A stretch of DNA of 64,000 nucleotides from JAGWAJ01 sp965215155. Its GTDB lineage: Bacteria > Acidobacteriota > Vicinamibacteria > Vicinamibacterales > UBA8438. Made by a program: the position numbers and the translations under genes. Position 1 is the stretch's first letter, and each line of letters opens with the position of its first letter. The DNA is taken from NCBI GenBank assembly GCA_965215155.1, contig CBDCCY010000001.1, forward strand, positions 310,001 through 374,000, read 5' to 3'. Shown here in pieces: positions 51,412 through 60,136 of the stretch. Under the pieces are notes generated by a model that did not search any database, was not told where the DNA came from, and saw only the letters and a program-made list of their open reading frames with translations.

Positions 51412-52710
51412 ATGATGAACGATGAGTTGTGCGTTGTCCATCCCCGCGCGGCGGGACTCGATATCCACAAGGCGAACATCACCGCCACCGTGCGGCTGGC
51501 TGGCCCCAACGCCGCCGAGCCGCGGTTCGAGACCCGCATGTTCAACGCGCTGGCGAGCGGCCTCGCCGCCCTCGTCGACTGGTTGACCAGCCATCGGGTC
51601 GGCGCCGCCGCCCTGGAGGCCACCGGCGTCTACTGGCACACCCCCTGGCAGGCGCTCACCGACGCGGGAATCGAGGCGCAGTTGCTCCACGCCCAGCACG
51701 TCAAGCAGCTCCGCGGTCGGAAAACCGACGTCGAGGACAGCCGCTGGCTCGCTCGCGTTTGCCAGTTCGGGTTGGGGCGGCCCAGTTTCGTGCCGTCCCA
51801 GCCGTTCCGCGACCTCCGCTCGTTGAGCCGCCACCGCCGCACGCTCGTCGCCCGCCGCAGCCAGGTCCGCAATCAGGCCCAGAAGGTCATCGACCGCGGT
51901 GGTGTCCGCATCGGGGCCGTGCTCAGCGACATCTTCGGCACCAACGGCCGGCGGATCCTCGACGGGCTCGTCAACCGACTCGACCCCAAGGACATCCTGG
52001 CCTCGCTCAGCGGGCACGTCCGCCGCAAGCTCGACGCTCTCGGCGACGCGTTGCGCCTCACCCTCCGCGATACCGAGCGTCGGCTACTCGCCGACTTGCT
52101 GACCGAGCACGACACCCTCAGCCGCCGCGTGGGCGACTTCGACCGCCACATCGACCAGACCCTCGCGCCCTACGCCGAGCAGCGCCGCCTGCTGGAGACC
52201 CTCCCCGGCATCGACCGCGCCGCCGCCTGCACCATCCTGAGCGAGATCGGAACCGACCCCCACAAGGTGTTCGGCAACGCCCACCGCCTCGCCGCCTGGG
52301 CCGGACTGTGCCCCGGCAACAACGAGAGCGCCGGCAAGCGCCGCGCCGCGAGCACCCGCCGGGGCAACCGGACCCTGCGCACCGTCCTCATCGAGAGCGC
52401 CCACGCCGCCGCCCGCACCAACCACTGCCAATTCCAGGCGTATCACCGAGCCCTGACCCAGCGCCGCGGCTACAAGCGCGCCATCGTCGCCACCGCCCAC
52501 AAGCTGTTGCGATGCATCTTCGCCGTGCTCCGAGACCGCACCCCCTATCGCGACCCGGCCACAGACTACGAGGCGCTGCTCGTCCATCGCAACGCCCCCC
52601 GCTGGCTCCGCAAGCTGCAGCAATTCGACATTCTCGTCCACAACCCGGACGGCACCTGCTCCGTGCACTGGCCGTCCGTTCCCAACAGGAGCACCGCCCC
52701 GACCCCCTGA
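51412..52710 (+). CDS. IS110-family transposase (DEDD recombinase)
   Basis: The 432-aa protein has the RuvC-like DEDD domain: Asp17 in GLDIHKANI, Glu69 in ALEATGVYW, Asp106 and Asp109 in RKTDVEDSRWLA. A coiled-coil middle is followed by the Tnp domain with LETLPGIDRAAACTILSEIG, LCPGNNESAGKRRAASTRRG (with the catalytic serine) and GNRTLRTVLIESAHAAART. A caggaggcgacc ribosome binding site precedes ATG 51412. All motifs are intact, so it may be active. It is the only transposase in the window. Confidence 0.95.
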   Translation: MMNDELCVVHPRAAGLDIHKANITATVRLAGPNAAEPRFETRMFNALASGLAALVDWLTSHRVGAAALEATGVYWHTPWQALTDAGIEAQLLHAQHVKQLRGRKTDVEDSRWLARVCQFGLGRPSFVPSQPFRDLRSLSRHRRTLVARRSQVRNQAQKVIDRGGVRIGAVLSDIFGTNGRRILDGLVNRLDPKDILASLSGHVRRKLDALGDALRLTLRDTERRLLADLLTEHDTLSRRVGDFDRHIDQTLAPYAEQRRLLETLPGIDRAAACTILSEIGTDPHKVFGNAHRLAAWAGLCPGNNESAGKRRAASTRRGNRTLRTVLIESAHAAARTNHCQFQAYHRALTQRRGYKRAIVATAHKLLRCIFAVLRDRTPYRDPATDYEALLVHRNAPRWLRKLQQFDILVHNPDGTCSVHWPSVPNRSTAPTP

Positions 52711-52934
52711 CACAGCCCGCACGGGCGTCGCCGCCGCAGGAACGGTTCGGCCGTCGAGGCCACTTGGGGCAGCCTCGCCCGCCAACCTCACCCCGCTACC
52801 GCGCCGCGCACGTGTCCAACGCCGCCATCCTCGTGACGCCTCTCCCGTCGCGCCAGGAACCGTGCGTCCCGCAGCCTCGGAAATTTCACGGCAAACCCGT
52901 CGCAGGCTCCGTGTTCGGCCCCAGCCCCCACCGC

Positions 52935-52992
52935 CCCAGGAGCTTGCGCCGCGGAACTCACACAGTTGCGTTCTGCGGCGCAAGCTCCTGGG
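52935..52992. repeat. Perfect 18-bp inverted repeat with 22-base loop
   Basis: cccaggagcttgcgccgc at 52935-52952 is matched by its exact reverse complement at 52975-52992. The right arm is part of a decayed ATPase gene, so the left arm looks like an inverted copy of it. It lies 225 bases after the transposase stop. The region 52711-52934 shows no gene. Confidence 0.75.
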
Positions 52993-53092
52993 CGAGCTTC
53001 GGGTCCGCGAGCCGGTTCAGGTGATCGGGGTCCTCCAGGTCGAAGTAGTGCACCGCCCGCTCGGGGCGCTCCGCGAGGGCGCAGCTCGGCGG
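52958..53092 (-). pseudogene. Remnant of a AAA_14/DUF4143-type ATPase
   Basis: On the minus strand ERPERAVHYFDLEDPDHLNR, then LADPKLAQEL, resembles the segment after Walker A in DUF4143-family ATPases (usually FDLEDP...LARLxDPxLAL). The frame ends a few residues later at the inverted repeat, and nothing of the Walker A region survives upstream. It overlaps none of the neighbouring intact genes. Confidence 0.45.
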
Positions 53093-53099
53093 CGGGGGA

Positions 53100-55520
53100 T
53101 CAACCGACTCGACGCGCCGCCGCGATCGCCTGGCGCAGTCGCGCCCCCTCCGCGGGGCAGAGCTCCGCATCGGCCCGGCGCGGCGCCGAGTCGAGGAGCG
53201 ACTGCATCCACGACACGTCCTCGCGGTATTCGGCGTCGCGTCGCTCGTGGCTCGCGCGATTCTTGGTGCAGACGAGGACGGGGAGCTTCCCCTGCCGCTC
53301 GGTCTCGTGATCGAGATCGAGCCTGTGCTCCCGGATGACGTTGTCCAGGTGAGACCGCAGGTCCTCGCGCAGAGGAAAGCGGGCCTGTCGGGTGTCCGGG
53401 TCCTCGCAGAAGCTGCGCAGCCTCCGGCACAGGTCGCAGTCACACGAGAGGTCTGCGGCGATGCTCCAGTCGCGGGGCGCCGCGGGCGGCGTCGAGCTGC
53501 GCGCCAGGAGCGCCCCGGCGGCCGTCCGCCACAGACCGGCGTAGGCGGCGGTAGCCGCGAGGCCGGTCTCCCGGTACAGGTCCCGCAACGCCGCCGGGAG
53601 CGCGCGGTCCGGCGACACGGCCTTCGGACTGCGGCTGATGGCTTCCCCTGCCGCCTCGGCCTCCTCGATCAGGCCGTGGCGCCACGCCATCCCGAACAGG
53701 TGGTGCACGAAGCGCTCGTCGAAGGGACGCGGGTCGAAGATCCACGCGCGCGCCCGGCTCGCGGCTCGCGCTTCCACCACCGCGGGGGCGGCCTGCAACG
53801 CAGTCCGCAGGCCGGCCTGCACCGGGCCGCGCCACGCGGGATCCGCCGACTCACGCTCGTCCACCCGGCGCTGGAGCTCCAGTACGTCCTCAGGCAGATC
53901 CGCGAACCGGCGCTTCGAGAGCTCGGGCAGGAGCTCCGCGGCGGAGTGCGGTCCGACCAGGCCGAAAGCGGCCGGCAAGTCGTCGTTCTCGCGGCCGCTG
54001 TAGTCGGCGAGGACGACGCGGCGCAGGAACCGGGCGCCGAGCGATGCGTCCCCGACTGCGACCAGCAGGCGGAGCATGCCGCAGCGGGCCGACTCTTCGG
54101 GACGAGGCTCCCGGTCCGGCCAGAAGTCGCTCAGACGCGATGCCCGCGCCGACGGGCCGTTGTCGTCGGCGGGCCAGATGTCGATCAGCCGCGCGACGAG
54201 CCGCTCCACGTGGTCGCCAGCCGCGGCATCCCGCCGTTCGTGCTCTTCGGTCACCCAGGCGACGGCGCGCTCCGCACCCGCGCTGACCATCACGTCCAGC
54301 GTCCTTGCCCGGGGCCACACCACGAGGGCGGCCCGCCGATACGTGCGCTCCAGCGTTACCCCCTCGTTGCCCGTCGCTTCGCGCAGCCGCTGCTCGTCCG
54401 GGTCGGCGCCGTCGAGCGCCCCGCGGGGCAGCAGCTCGCCCGGAAGCAGCGGGATCCGTTCGAATGCCGGCCGGCTGCCGTCGGGGGCTGCCCATCCTTC
54501 GAGCCATTCGTCGGTGTCGAACTCGTCGTCCATCTCCAGTTCGCTGGCGTCGTGGTCCGTCACGTTCCAGCTATCGATGTACTCGTCCTCGACCCGCGCG
54601 CCGCCCCGCCGGCGAATCTGCACGATGGCTGCGTGGATGGCGCAATCGGCGCGCGCGGCCGCCTGACCGAGCGCCCGCGCGACGGCCGCGTCGGCGTTCT
54701 TGAGCGTGTCGAACGAGAGGCCGGCCTGCGTGTACTCGTGCTCGAGCAGCCAGACCAGCTTGCCCCCGGCGGCGTCCCCGGCCAGGTCGCCGAGGCGCTC
54801 CGCGATCGTCGCGACCCGCGCGGCGAAGTCGGGAGGGCGGACCGCGGCGGGGTCGTCGCCCGCGCGCACGCACAGGTTGAAGACCAGTGACAGGCGGTGC
54901 CCCTCCAGCACGGGCCGCGTCTCGTGCTCGCAGTCCGCGTAGAACGCCCCGAACGCCAGCTCCGACGGCTCGCCGGCGTTCATCTCGATCACCATCTCCC
55001 GGCCCCGGTGGCGGACGGCGAGTGCGCCGCCGGCGCCCGAGGTCGGCAGGGAGATCGACAGCGTCGCCACCATGCGGTCGGCCTTCTCCGTGTCCCGGTG
55101 ACTGGCGAAGAACCCGCCCGGCTCGTAGACGAGGAGCTTGTACGGGTGGGCCTCGAGACGCCCGGGCGGGCAGCCGAGACCCTTCGCGGCCGCATCGAGG
55201 ATCTGCGCCCGCGTCGCCGGCCACGCGCCGCCGGCCACCTCCACGCGCGACGCGGCGATCTGCCAGCAGTTGCGGACGGAGGTGTCCACCCGCGTTTCCG
55301 GCCCCCGGCCGTAGGGAGCGCGCTCCGCCACCGCGACGAGGGCGCGCACCTGCGCCTCGGGAACCGGGAACGAGAGCACGCCGACGCCGTCCACCGAGAT
55401 CAGGGGCATGGGGTAGAACGACCGCCCGTGGGTGCAGTAGTCCCCCACGCGGTCGATCGAGCGCAGCAACGGCTCCAACCCCGCCTCGTCGGTGCGGTAG
55501 ACGATATCGGTCAGCGACAT
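53100..55520 (-). CDS. Large 2OG-Fe(II) oxygenase-domain protein
   Basis: The 806-aa protein has one recognisable domain near residues 110-240. KLLVYEPGGFFASHRDTEKA gives the H-x-D iron ligands, and FYADCEHETRPVLEGHRLSL gives the distal His and the 2-oxoglutarate Arg. This is the prolyl-4-hydroxylase-like class. The remaining 550 residues are helical and unrecognised, with a cysteine cluster (LSCDCDLCRRLRSFC) near residue 690 that could bind zinc. The substrate is unknown. Homologs are often annotated only as 2OG-Fe(II) oxygenase. The gene starts at ATG 55520 on the minus strand; 79 bases separate it from the upstream cytochrome gene, perhaps the same transcript. Confidence 0.82.
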   Translation of the reverse strand: MSLTDIVYRTDEAGLEPLLRSIDRVGDYCTHGRSFYPMPLISVDGVGVLSFPVPEAQVRALVAVAERAPYGRGPETRVDTSVRNCWQIAASRVEVAGGAWPATRAQILDAAAKGLGCPPGRLEAHPYKLLVYEPGGFFASHRDTEKADRMVATLSISLPTSGAGGALAVRHRGREMVIEMNAGEPSELAFGAFYADCEHETRPVLEGHRLSLVFNLCVRAGDDPAAVRPPDFAARVATIAERLGDLAGDAAGGKLVWLLEHEYTQAGLSFDTLKNADAAVARALGQAAARADCAIHAAIVQIRRRGGARVEDEYIDSWNVTDHDASELEMDDEFDTDEWLEGWAAPDGSRPAFERIPLLPGELLPRGALDGADPDEQRLREATGNEGVTLERTYRRAALVVWPRARTLDVMVSAGAERAVAWVTEEHERRDAAAGDHVERLVARLIDIWPADDNGPSARASRLSDFWPDREPRPEESARCGMLRLLVAVGDASLGARFLRRVVLADYSGRENDDLPAAFGLVGPHSAAELLPELSKRRFADLPEDVLELQRRVDERESADPAWRGPVQAGLRTALQAAPAVVEARAASRARAWIFDPRPFDERFVHHLFGMAWRHGLIEEAEAAGEAISRSPKAVSPDRALPAALRDLYRETGLAATAAYAGLWRTAAGALLARSSTPPAAPRDWSIAADLSCDCDLCRRLRSFCEDPDTRQARFPLREDLRSHLDNVIREHRLDLDHETERQGKLPVLVCTKNRASHERRDAEYREDVSWMQSLLDSAPRRADAELCPAEGARLRQAIAAARRVG

Positions 55521-55600
55521 CCCGACGCCCCGGCGACGCGGCCTTGCCGTCTGCCGCCCCGCCCTCGACCGCAGACCGACGCACGAAACGTGCCAGGCGG

Positions 55601-57379
55601 CTACTGCGCGGCTTCCCCTGCCGCCGGGACGTTGCCGTGCGGCTTGAGCGCCGCTACCCCGGGGCCGGACGGGCCGCGCAGCGTGAACCAGAGGGTGCCC
55701 TCGGCGTCGCGGTCCAGCTTCGGCGTGTGGGCGGCGAGCTCCGGGAACGGGAAGTACGTGAACTCGTTCGTCGCCTGGTCGAAACGGACCAGGGAGTTGT
55801 AGATCCCGTTCTCCACCCACAGGTTGTCGTCGGCGTCCGGCCAGACGTCGTAGGGGTTGCCGTCCTTGAGGGGCAGCGTGTACTCGGTGACGGTCGACGT
55901 GACGGGATCGATCTTCGAGATGGCGTTCCCGAAGTAGTGGGCGGCCCAGATCTTGCCGCTGGCGTCGATGGCGGGGCGCCGGGCAGGATTGGCGAGCGGG
56001 TAGGAACGCCACGCCGCCGTCTCCTGGTTGTACATGAAGATGGCCGGCGTGTGCAGGCCGACGGCCCAGACCCGGTCCTGCCGGTCGACGACGATGCCGT
56101 AGCCGCTGAAGCCGGCCAGCGGCTCCCATTCGGTGAAGTCCCGTGCGGCCAGGTCGAAGCGGCCGATGCGGCCGGCGGAGGCGAAGTAGGTGTACCAGAA
56201 GCTGCCTCGCGAGTCGACCCAGACGCTGTGGGGTCCGGCGCCCTTCGTCGGCATCGGGTAGCGCGTGATCTCCCCTGTGGCCGGGTCGAGCTCGCCGAAG
56301 TGGTCGCCGGTCAGCTCCACCCAGTAGACGCGCCCGCGATGCTCGACGATGCCGTGCGGCGTGACGTTGATGTTCTCCGGGTTGTCGATCCAGTACTCCG
56401 TGGTTCGGCCCTCGTAGTCCGGGTCGCGGCTGTCGAGGCGGATGATGGAGTTCGATCCGTTGCCCGAGACCCAGATGACGCCCGGCTCGACGAGGCTCGC
56501 GAAGACGCTGTGGATGCTGCCCCGGGGGGGCGCGCCGTTCGCCAGCAGCCGCGGCGGGCCCCGGTTCAGCTCGTACTCGATGTAGACGGCCTCGGAGAGG
56601 GCTTCCTCGTCGCGAACGAGCGGATCGAGCTCGAGGTCGCGCGGTTCCGATCCCGGCCCGAAGAGGGACGTCAAGTACTGGATGATGAGTTCCTTCTCCT
56701 CCACCGAGACCAGGTCGTGCGTCACCTGCGGCACGCCCGGCGCCATGTTCGCCACGCGGCCGTCGATGTCGAACATCCGGTCGACCGCCGCGCGCCAGCC
56801 GCGCTCGTTCCGCGGCCCGCGCCGGTGGAAGCCGGCCGGCCCGTGGCAGCCGAAGCACGACCGCAGCATGATGTCGCGGGCCGGGTGCGGCGGGTAGAGC
56901 GTGTCGAAGTCGACGATCTCGACCGCCCGGTCATCCGCGGCACCGCCGCCGTAGTTCCGCTGCGCCGAGGCCCCGCGCGCCGCCGCGCCCTGCTCGCGTC
57001 CGGCCCCGAGCGCCGTCAGGGCGATGTCGACCGTCGTCCGCGCTCCCGGGCTCACCTCGACCGTCAGCGTCGGCGCCTCGAACGCCTCCTCGACCACGCT
57101 CACGTCGTAGGTGCTCGGCGGCAGGTTGTAGATGCGGTAGCGGCCGTCGTGCGTGTAGACGGTGTAGGCGATGCGGTGGACGGTGTCGTGCGCCTTCACC
57201 CGCACGGCCCGTACCTCGCCCTGGTCGGCCGTCACGCGACCGGAGATGCTGCCGGTGGCGTCGCCGGCCTGGGCGAGCGCGAGGTTGTCCGGCAGCACGC
57301 CCGCCCCGGCCAGCAGCATCGCCGCGGACGTCAGGAGCGCCGCGACGGTTCCAAGTCCGATCGTCGACTGGGTCTGCAT
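55601..57379 (-). CDS. Exported protein: regulatory beta domain, cytochrome c, virginiamycin-B-lyase-like propeller
   Basis: The 592-aa protein has a signal peptide (TSAAMLLAGAGVLPDNLALA). It is followed by a carboxypeptidase-regulatory-like domain (GSISGRVTADQGEVRAVRVK ... YNLPPSTYDVSVVEEAFEAP) and a c-type heme site RSCFGCHGPAGF. The propeller of the Vgb/streptogramin lyase type has blades such as NVTPHGIVEHRGRVYWVELT, GPHSVWVDSRGSFWYTYFAS and DASGKIWAAHYFGNAISKID. Vgb opens cyclic streptogramins, but this three-domain form is common in acidobacteria and probably has another redox-linked role. ggaggagg precedes ATG 57379. It is transcribed away from the second DUF1592 module. Confidence 0.85.
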   Translation of the reverse strand: MQTQSTIGLGTVAALLTSAAMLLAGAGVLPDNLALAQAGDATGSISGRVTADQGEVRAVRVKAHDTVHRIAYTVYTHDGRYRIYNLPPSTYDVSVVEEAFEAPTLTVEVSPGARTTVDIALTALGAGREQGAAARGASAQRNYGGGAADDRAVEIVDFDTLYPPHPARDIMLRSCFGCHGPAGFHRRGPRNERGWRAAVDRMFDIDGRVANMAPGVPQVTHDLVSVEEKELIIQYLTSLFGPGSEPRDLELDPLVRDEEALSEAVYIEYELNRGPPRLLANGAPPRGSIHSVFASLVEPGVIWVSGNGSNSIIRLDSRDPDYEGRTTEYWIDNPENINVTPHGIVEHRGRVYWVELTGDHFGELDPATGEITRYPMPTKGAGPHSVWVDSRGSFWYTYFASAGRIGRFDLAARDFTEWEPLAGFSGYGIVVDRQDRVWAVGLHTPAIFMYNQETAAWRSYPLANPARRPAIDASGKIWAAHYFGNAISKIDPVTSTVTEYTLPLKDGNPYDVWPDADDNLWVENGIYNSLVRFDQATNEFTYFPFPELAAHTPKLDRDAEGTLWFTLRGPSGPGVAALKPHGNVPAAGEAAQ

Positions 57380-57521
57380 GGATCTCCTCCTCCGCCCTCA
57401 TCGCCGGCCGCGCCGGCGCCTCCCGCACCAACCCGCTTGCCGGTCCACCAATCGTCGCCAGACGGCTCCGCCTGCCGTCCAGCCAAGCCTACAGGAGTCC
57501 GGCGGCGCCGGGGCGCGGGTG

Positions 57522-57527
57522 TAAGAT
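57522..57527 (+). promoter_or_regulatory. -10 box (TAAGAT) placed for a leaderless start
   Basis: TAAGAT, seven bases, then ATG 57535 of the second DUF1592 gene. The intergenic space to the divergent cytochrome gene is 155 bases and holds nothing else. Confidence 0.5.
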
Positions 57528-57534
57528 TCGGTCG

Positions 57535-60136
57535 ATGGTACGGCTGGGAGTCTGCGTGGCGCTCTCACTGGCCGCCGCGCCGGCCGGGGCCGGCCCCGCC
57601 GGCATCCAGGCCGCGGGGCGCTCCGCAGAGGCGGAGCCGCGCCTGGCGCCGCCTGCGTCGGTGGCTCGGCAGACGGCCCATCCTGCGCCTCCTGCGGAAA
57701 CGCCGCAGCGCGCCCTCCTCGACCGCTACTGCGTGACGTGCCACGACGAGCGCCGCCGCACGGGCGGTCTGGCCCTCGACGTGCTCGACGTAGCCCGCGT
57801 CGGGGAAGCGCCGGAGGTGTGGGAGCGCGTCGCCCTGAAGCTCCGCGGCGGGATGATGCCTCCTGCCGGGCGGCCGCGTCCCGGCCCGGCGGAGTACGAG
57901 GGCTTCCGCTCGTGGCTCGAGACGGAGCTCGATCGCGCCGCGGAATCGCGGTTGGAGCCGGGACGCGTGCCGACGCACCGCCTGAATCGCGCCGAGTACG
58001 CCAACGCCGTCCGCGACCTGCTGGCCCTCGAGATCGACGCCGCGGCCCTGCTGCCGGCCGACGACGTCGGCCACGGCTTCGACAACCTCGCCGGCACCCT
58101 CGCGCTCTCGCCGGCGCTCATGGAGCGGTATCTCTCGGCGGCGCGGCGCATCAGCCGCCTCGCCGTCGACGACCCGACGATCGGACCGGGCTTCACCTCC
58201 AGGACCTACGTGGTGCCGATCAACATGGCGCAGAACGACCGGATGAGCGACGACCTGCCGTTCGGCTCGCGGGCCGGCCTCGCCGTGCGCCACCGCTTTC
58301 CGCTCGACGGCGAGTACCTCATCACCGTCCGCCTGCAGCGGAGCGTGTACGAGTACATCGTCAACCTCGACGAGTGGCACGACCTCGACGTGCGCATCGA
58401 CGGTCCGGCGCGTCGCCCGGTTCCGCGTCGGCGGGGAAGCCCCCGCGCGGCCGGCGCCGGTCAGCTTCTCCGGCACCTTCGTGGCCGCGGGCGGACGCGG
58501 CTACCCGAGCCAGGCGTGGGACGACTACCGGACCGGGGCCGACGAGGATCTCACCGTGCGCGTCGAGGTGAGCGCGGGGACGCGCGTCGTGGGCGCGTCG
58601 TTCGCCGGCAAGTCGTGGGAGCACGAGGGGGTGCTGCAGCCGCCGCTCCGCGAGTACGGTGCGACCGTCACGGAGACCACGGATACCTCGTCGCGGCCGG
58701 AGGGGCCGGGGGTGGGGAGCGTAGCCATCGACGGGCCGTACGGGACCACGGGCCCCGGCGCGACGGCCAGCCGCGCCCGCATCTTCGTCTGCCGCCCGAG
58801 CGAGCCTGGCCGCGGCGAGCCGCCGGCCCCGGCGCCGCCGCCGGGGCGGACGCACGGCCCGTCGCAGGCGGCCGCCGGGAACGACGGCGCGTGCGCCCGG
58901 AGCATCCTGGCCCGCCTTGCCCGCCGCGCCTTCCGGCGCCCGGTCGGCGACGCGGACCTGGTTCCTCTGCTCGCCTTCTACCGGGCGGGGCGCGCGGCCG
59001 GCGGCTTCGAGGCCGGCGTGCGGATGGCGATCGAGCGCCTGCTCATCGACCCGGAGTTCCTGTTCCGCATCGAGCGGGATCCGGAAGGGCTGGCGCCGGG
59101 CACGCCCTACCGGCTGACGGATCTGGAGCTGGCCTCGCGGTTGTCGTTCTTTCTCTGGAGCAGCATCCCGGACGACGAGCTGCTCGACGGCGCGGCGGCC
59201 GGCGGCCTGTCCGACGGACCCGAGCTCGAACGACAGGTGCGGCGGATGCTCGCCGACCCGCGCGCGGCGGCGCTGGTCGAGAACTTCGCCGGGCAGTGGC
59301 TGGCGCTGCGCAGCGTCGACGGCCTCGCCCCCGATCCGAACCTCTTTCCGGAGTTCGACGAGAACCTGAGGGACGCGCTTCGCCGGGAGACCGATCTGTT
59401 CCTGGCGAGCCAGCTCCGCGAGGACCGCAGCGTGGTCGACCTGCTGCGCGCCGACTACTCGTACCTCAACGAGCGGCTGGCGCGGCACTACGGCGTGCGC
59501 GGCGTCACGGGCAACCACTTCCGCCGCGTGACGCTGCCGGACGGGCGGCGGGGCGGGCTGCTCGGCCACGGCAGCGTCCTCTCCGTCACCTCGTACGGCA
59601 ACCGGACGTCGCCCGTCCTGCGGGCCAAGTGGCTGCTCGAGAACGTCCTCGGGACCCCGCCGTCGCCGCCGCCCCCGGACATCCCGCCCCTGCCCGAGAG
59701 CGGCGCGGAGGCGGGCGAGCCGCGCACGGTCCGCGAGCGCCTCGCCCAGCACCGACGCAATGCCGCCTGCGCCATCTGCCACGCGCCGATGGACCCGCTC
59801 GGCTTCGCGCTCGAGGACTTCGACGCCCTCGGCGGCTGGCGCACGCTCGACGCCGGCGTCCCCATCGACGCCTCGGCCGTCCTCGCGGACGGCACTACCC
59901 GCTTCGAGGGCCCCGCCGGCTTGCGTGACGTGCTGCTCGACCGGTCCGCGCAGTTCGTCGAGACGGTCACCGAGAAGCTGCTGACGTACGCTCTCGGGCG
60001 CGGGACCGAGCACTACGATCGGCCGGTGATCCGCGCCATCGCGCGGGCCGCCGCGGCCGACGACTACCGCTGGTCGTCCCTGGTCCTGGGGATCGTCGAG
60101 AGCACGCCCTTCCGCATGCGGAGGACGGAATCATGA
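57535..60136 (+). pseudogene. Exported DUF1592/DUF1588-type c-cytochrome, copy 2, with a one-base frameshift
   Basis: The first frame runs from ATG 57535 through the heme site YCVTCHDERRRTG and DUF1587 (THRLNRAEYANAVRDLLALE) to EWHDLDVRIDG. The next frame continues RVARFRVGGEAPARPAPVSF, then GGRGYPSQAWDDYRTGADED, DUF1595 (LARRAFRRPVGDADLVPLL), DUF1592 (ASRLSFFLWSSIPDDELLDG), DUF1588 with CAICHAPMD, and DUF1585 (TEKLLTYALGRGTEHYDRP), stopping at 60136. One extra base near 58411 separates the two; without it the protein would be about 867 aa, like copy 1. Either the gene is recently inactivated or the base is an assembly error. The coupled DUF1552 gene is intact. Confidence 0.85.

Larger units (their letters stand above)
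51178..52740 (+). mobile_element. IS110-family insertion sequence (ends approximate)
   Basis: The element consists of about 230 bases of structured non-coding DNA followed by one DEDD transposase gene. IS110 elements lack terminal inverted repeats and make no clear target duplication, so the ends cannot be fixed by eye. The left limit is placed near the shared word at 51182; the right limit is somewhere after the transposase stop at 52710. The flanks hold broken genes on both sides, which fits an insertion-prone site. Confidence 0.65.

Noticed and set aside
51178..52740. Terminal inverted repeats and target duplication of the insertion sequence
   Set aside because: None could be found, which is normal for IS110 elements; the 18-bp inverted repeat lies outside the expected end and was kept as a separate observation.
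55601..57379. Streptogramin resistance gene
   Set aside because: The propeller resembles virginiamycin B lyase, but the added heme and regulatory domains and the genomic context argue against antibiotic resistance.
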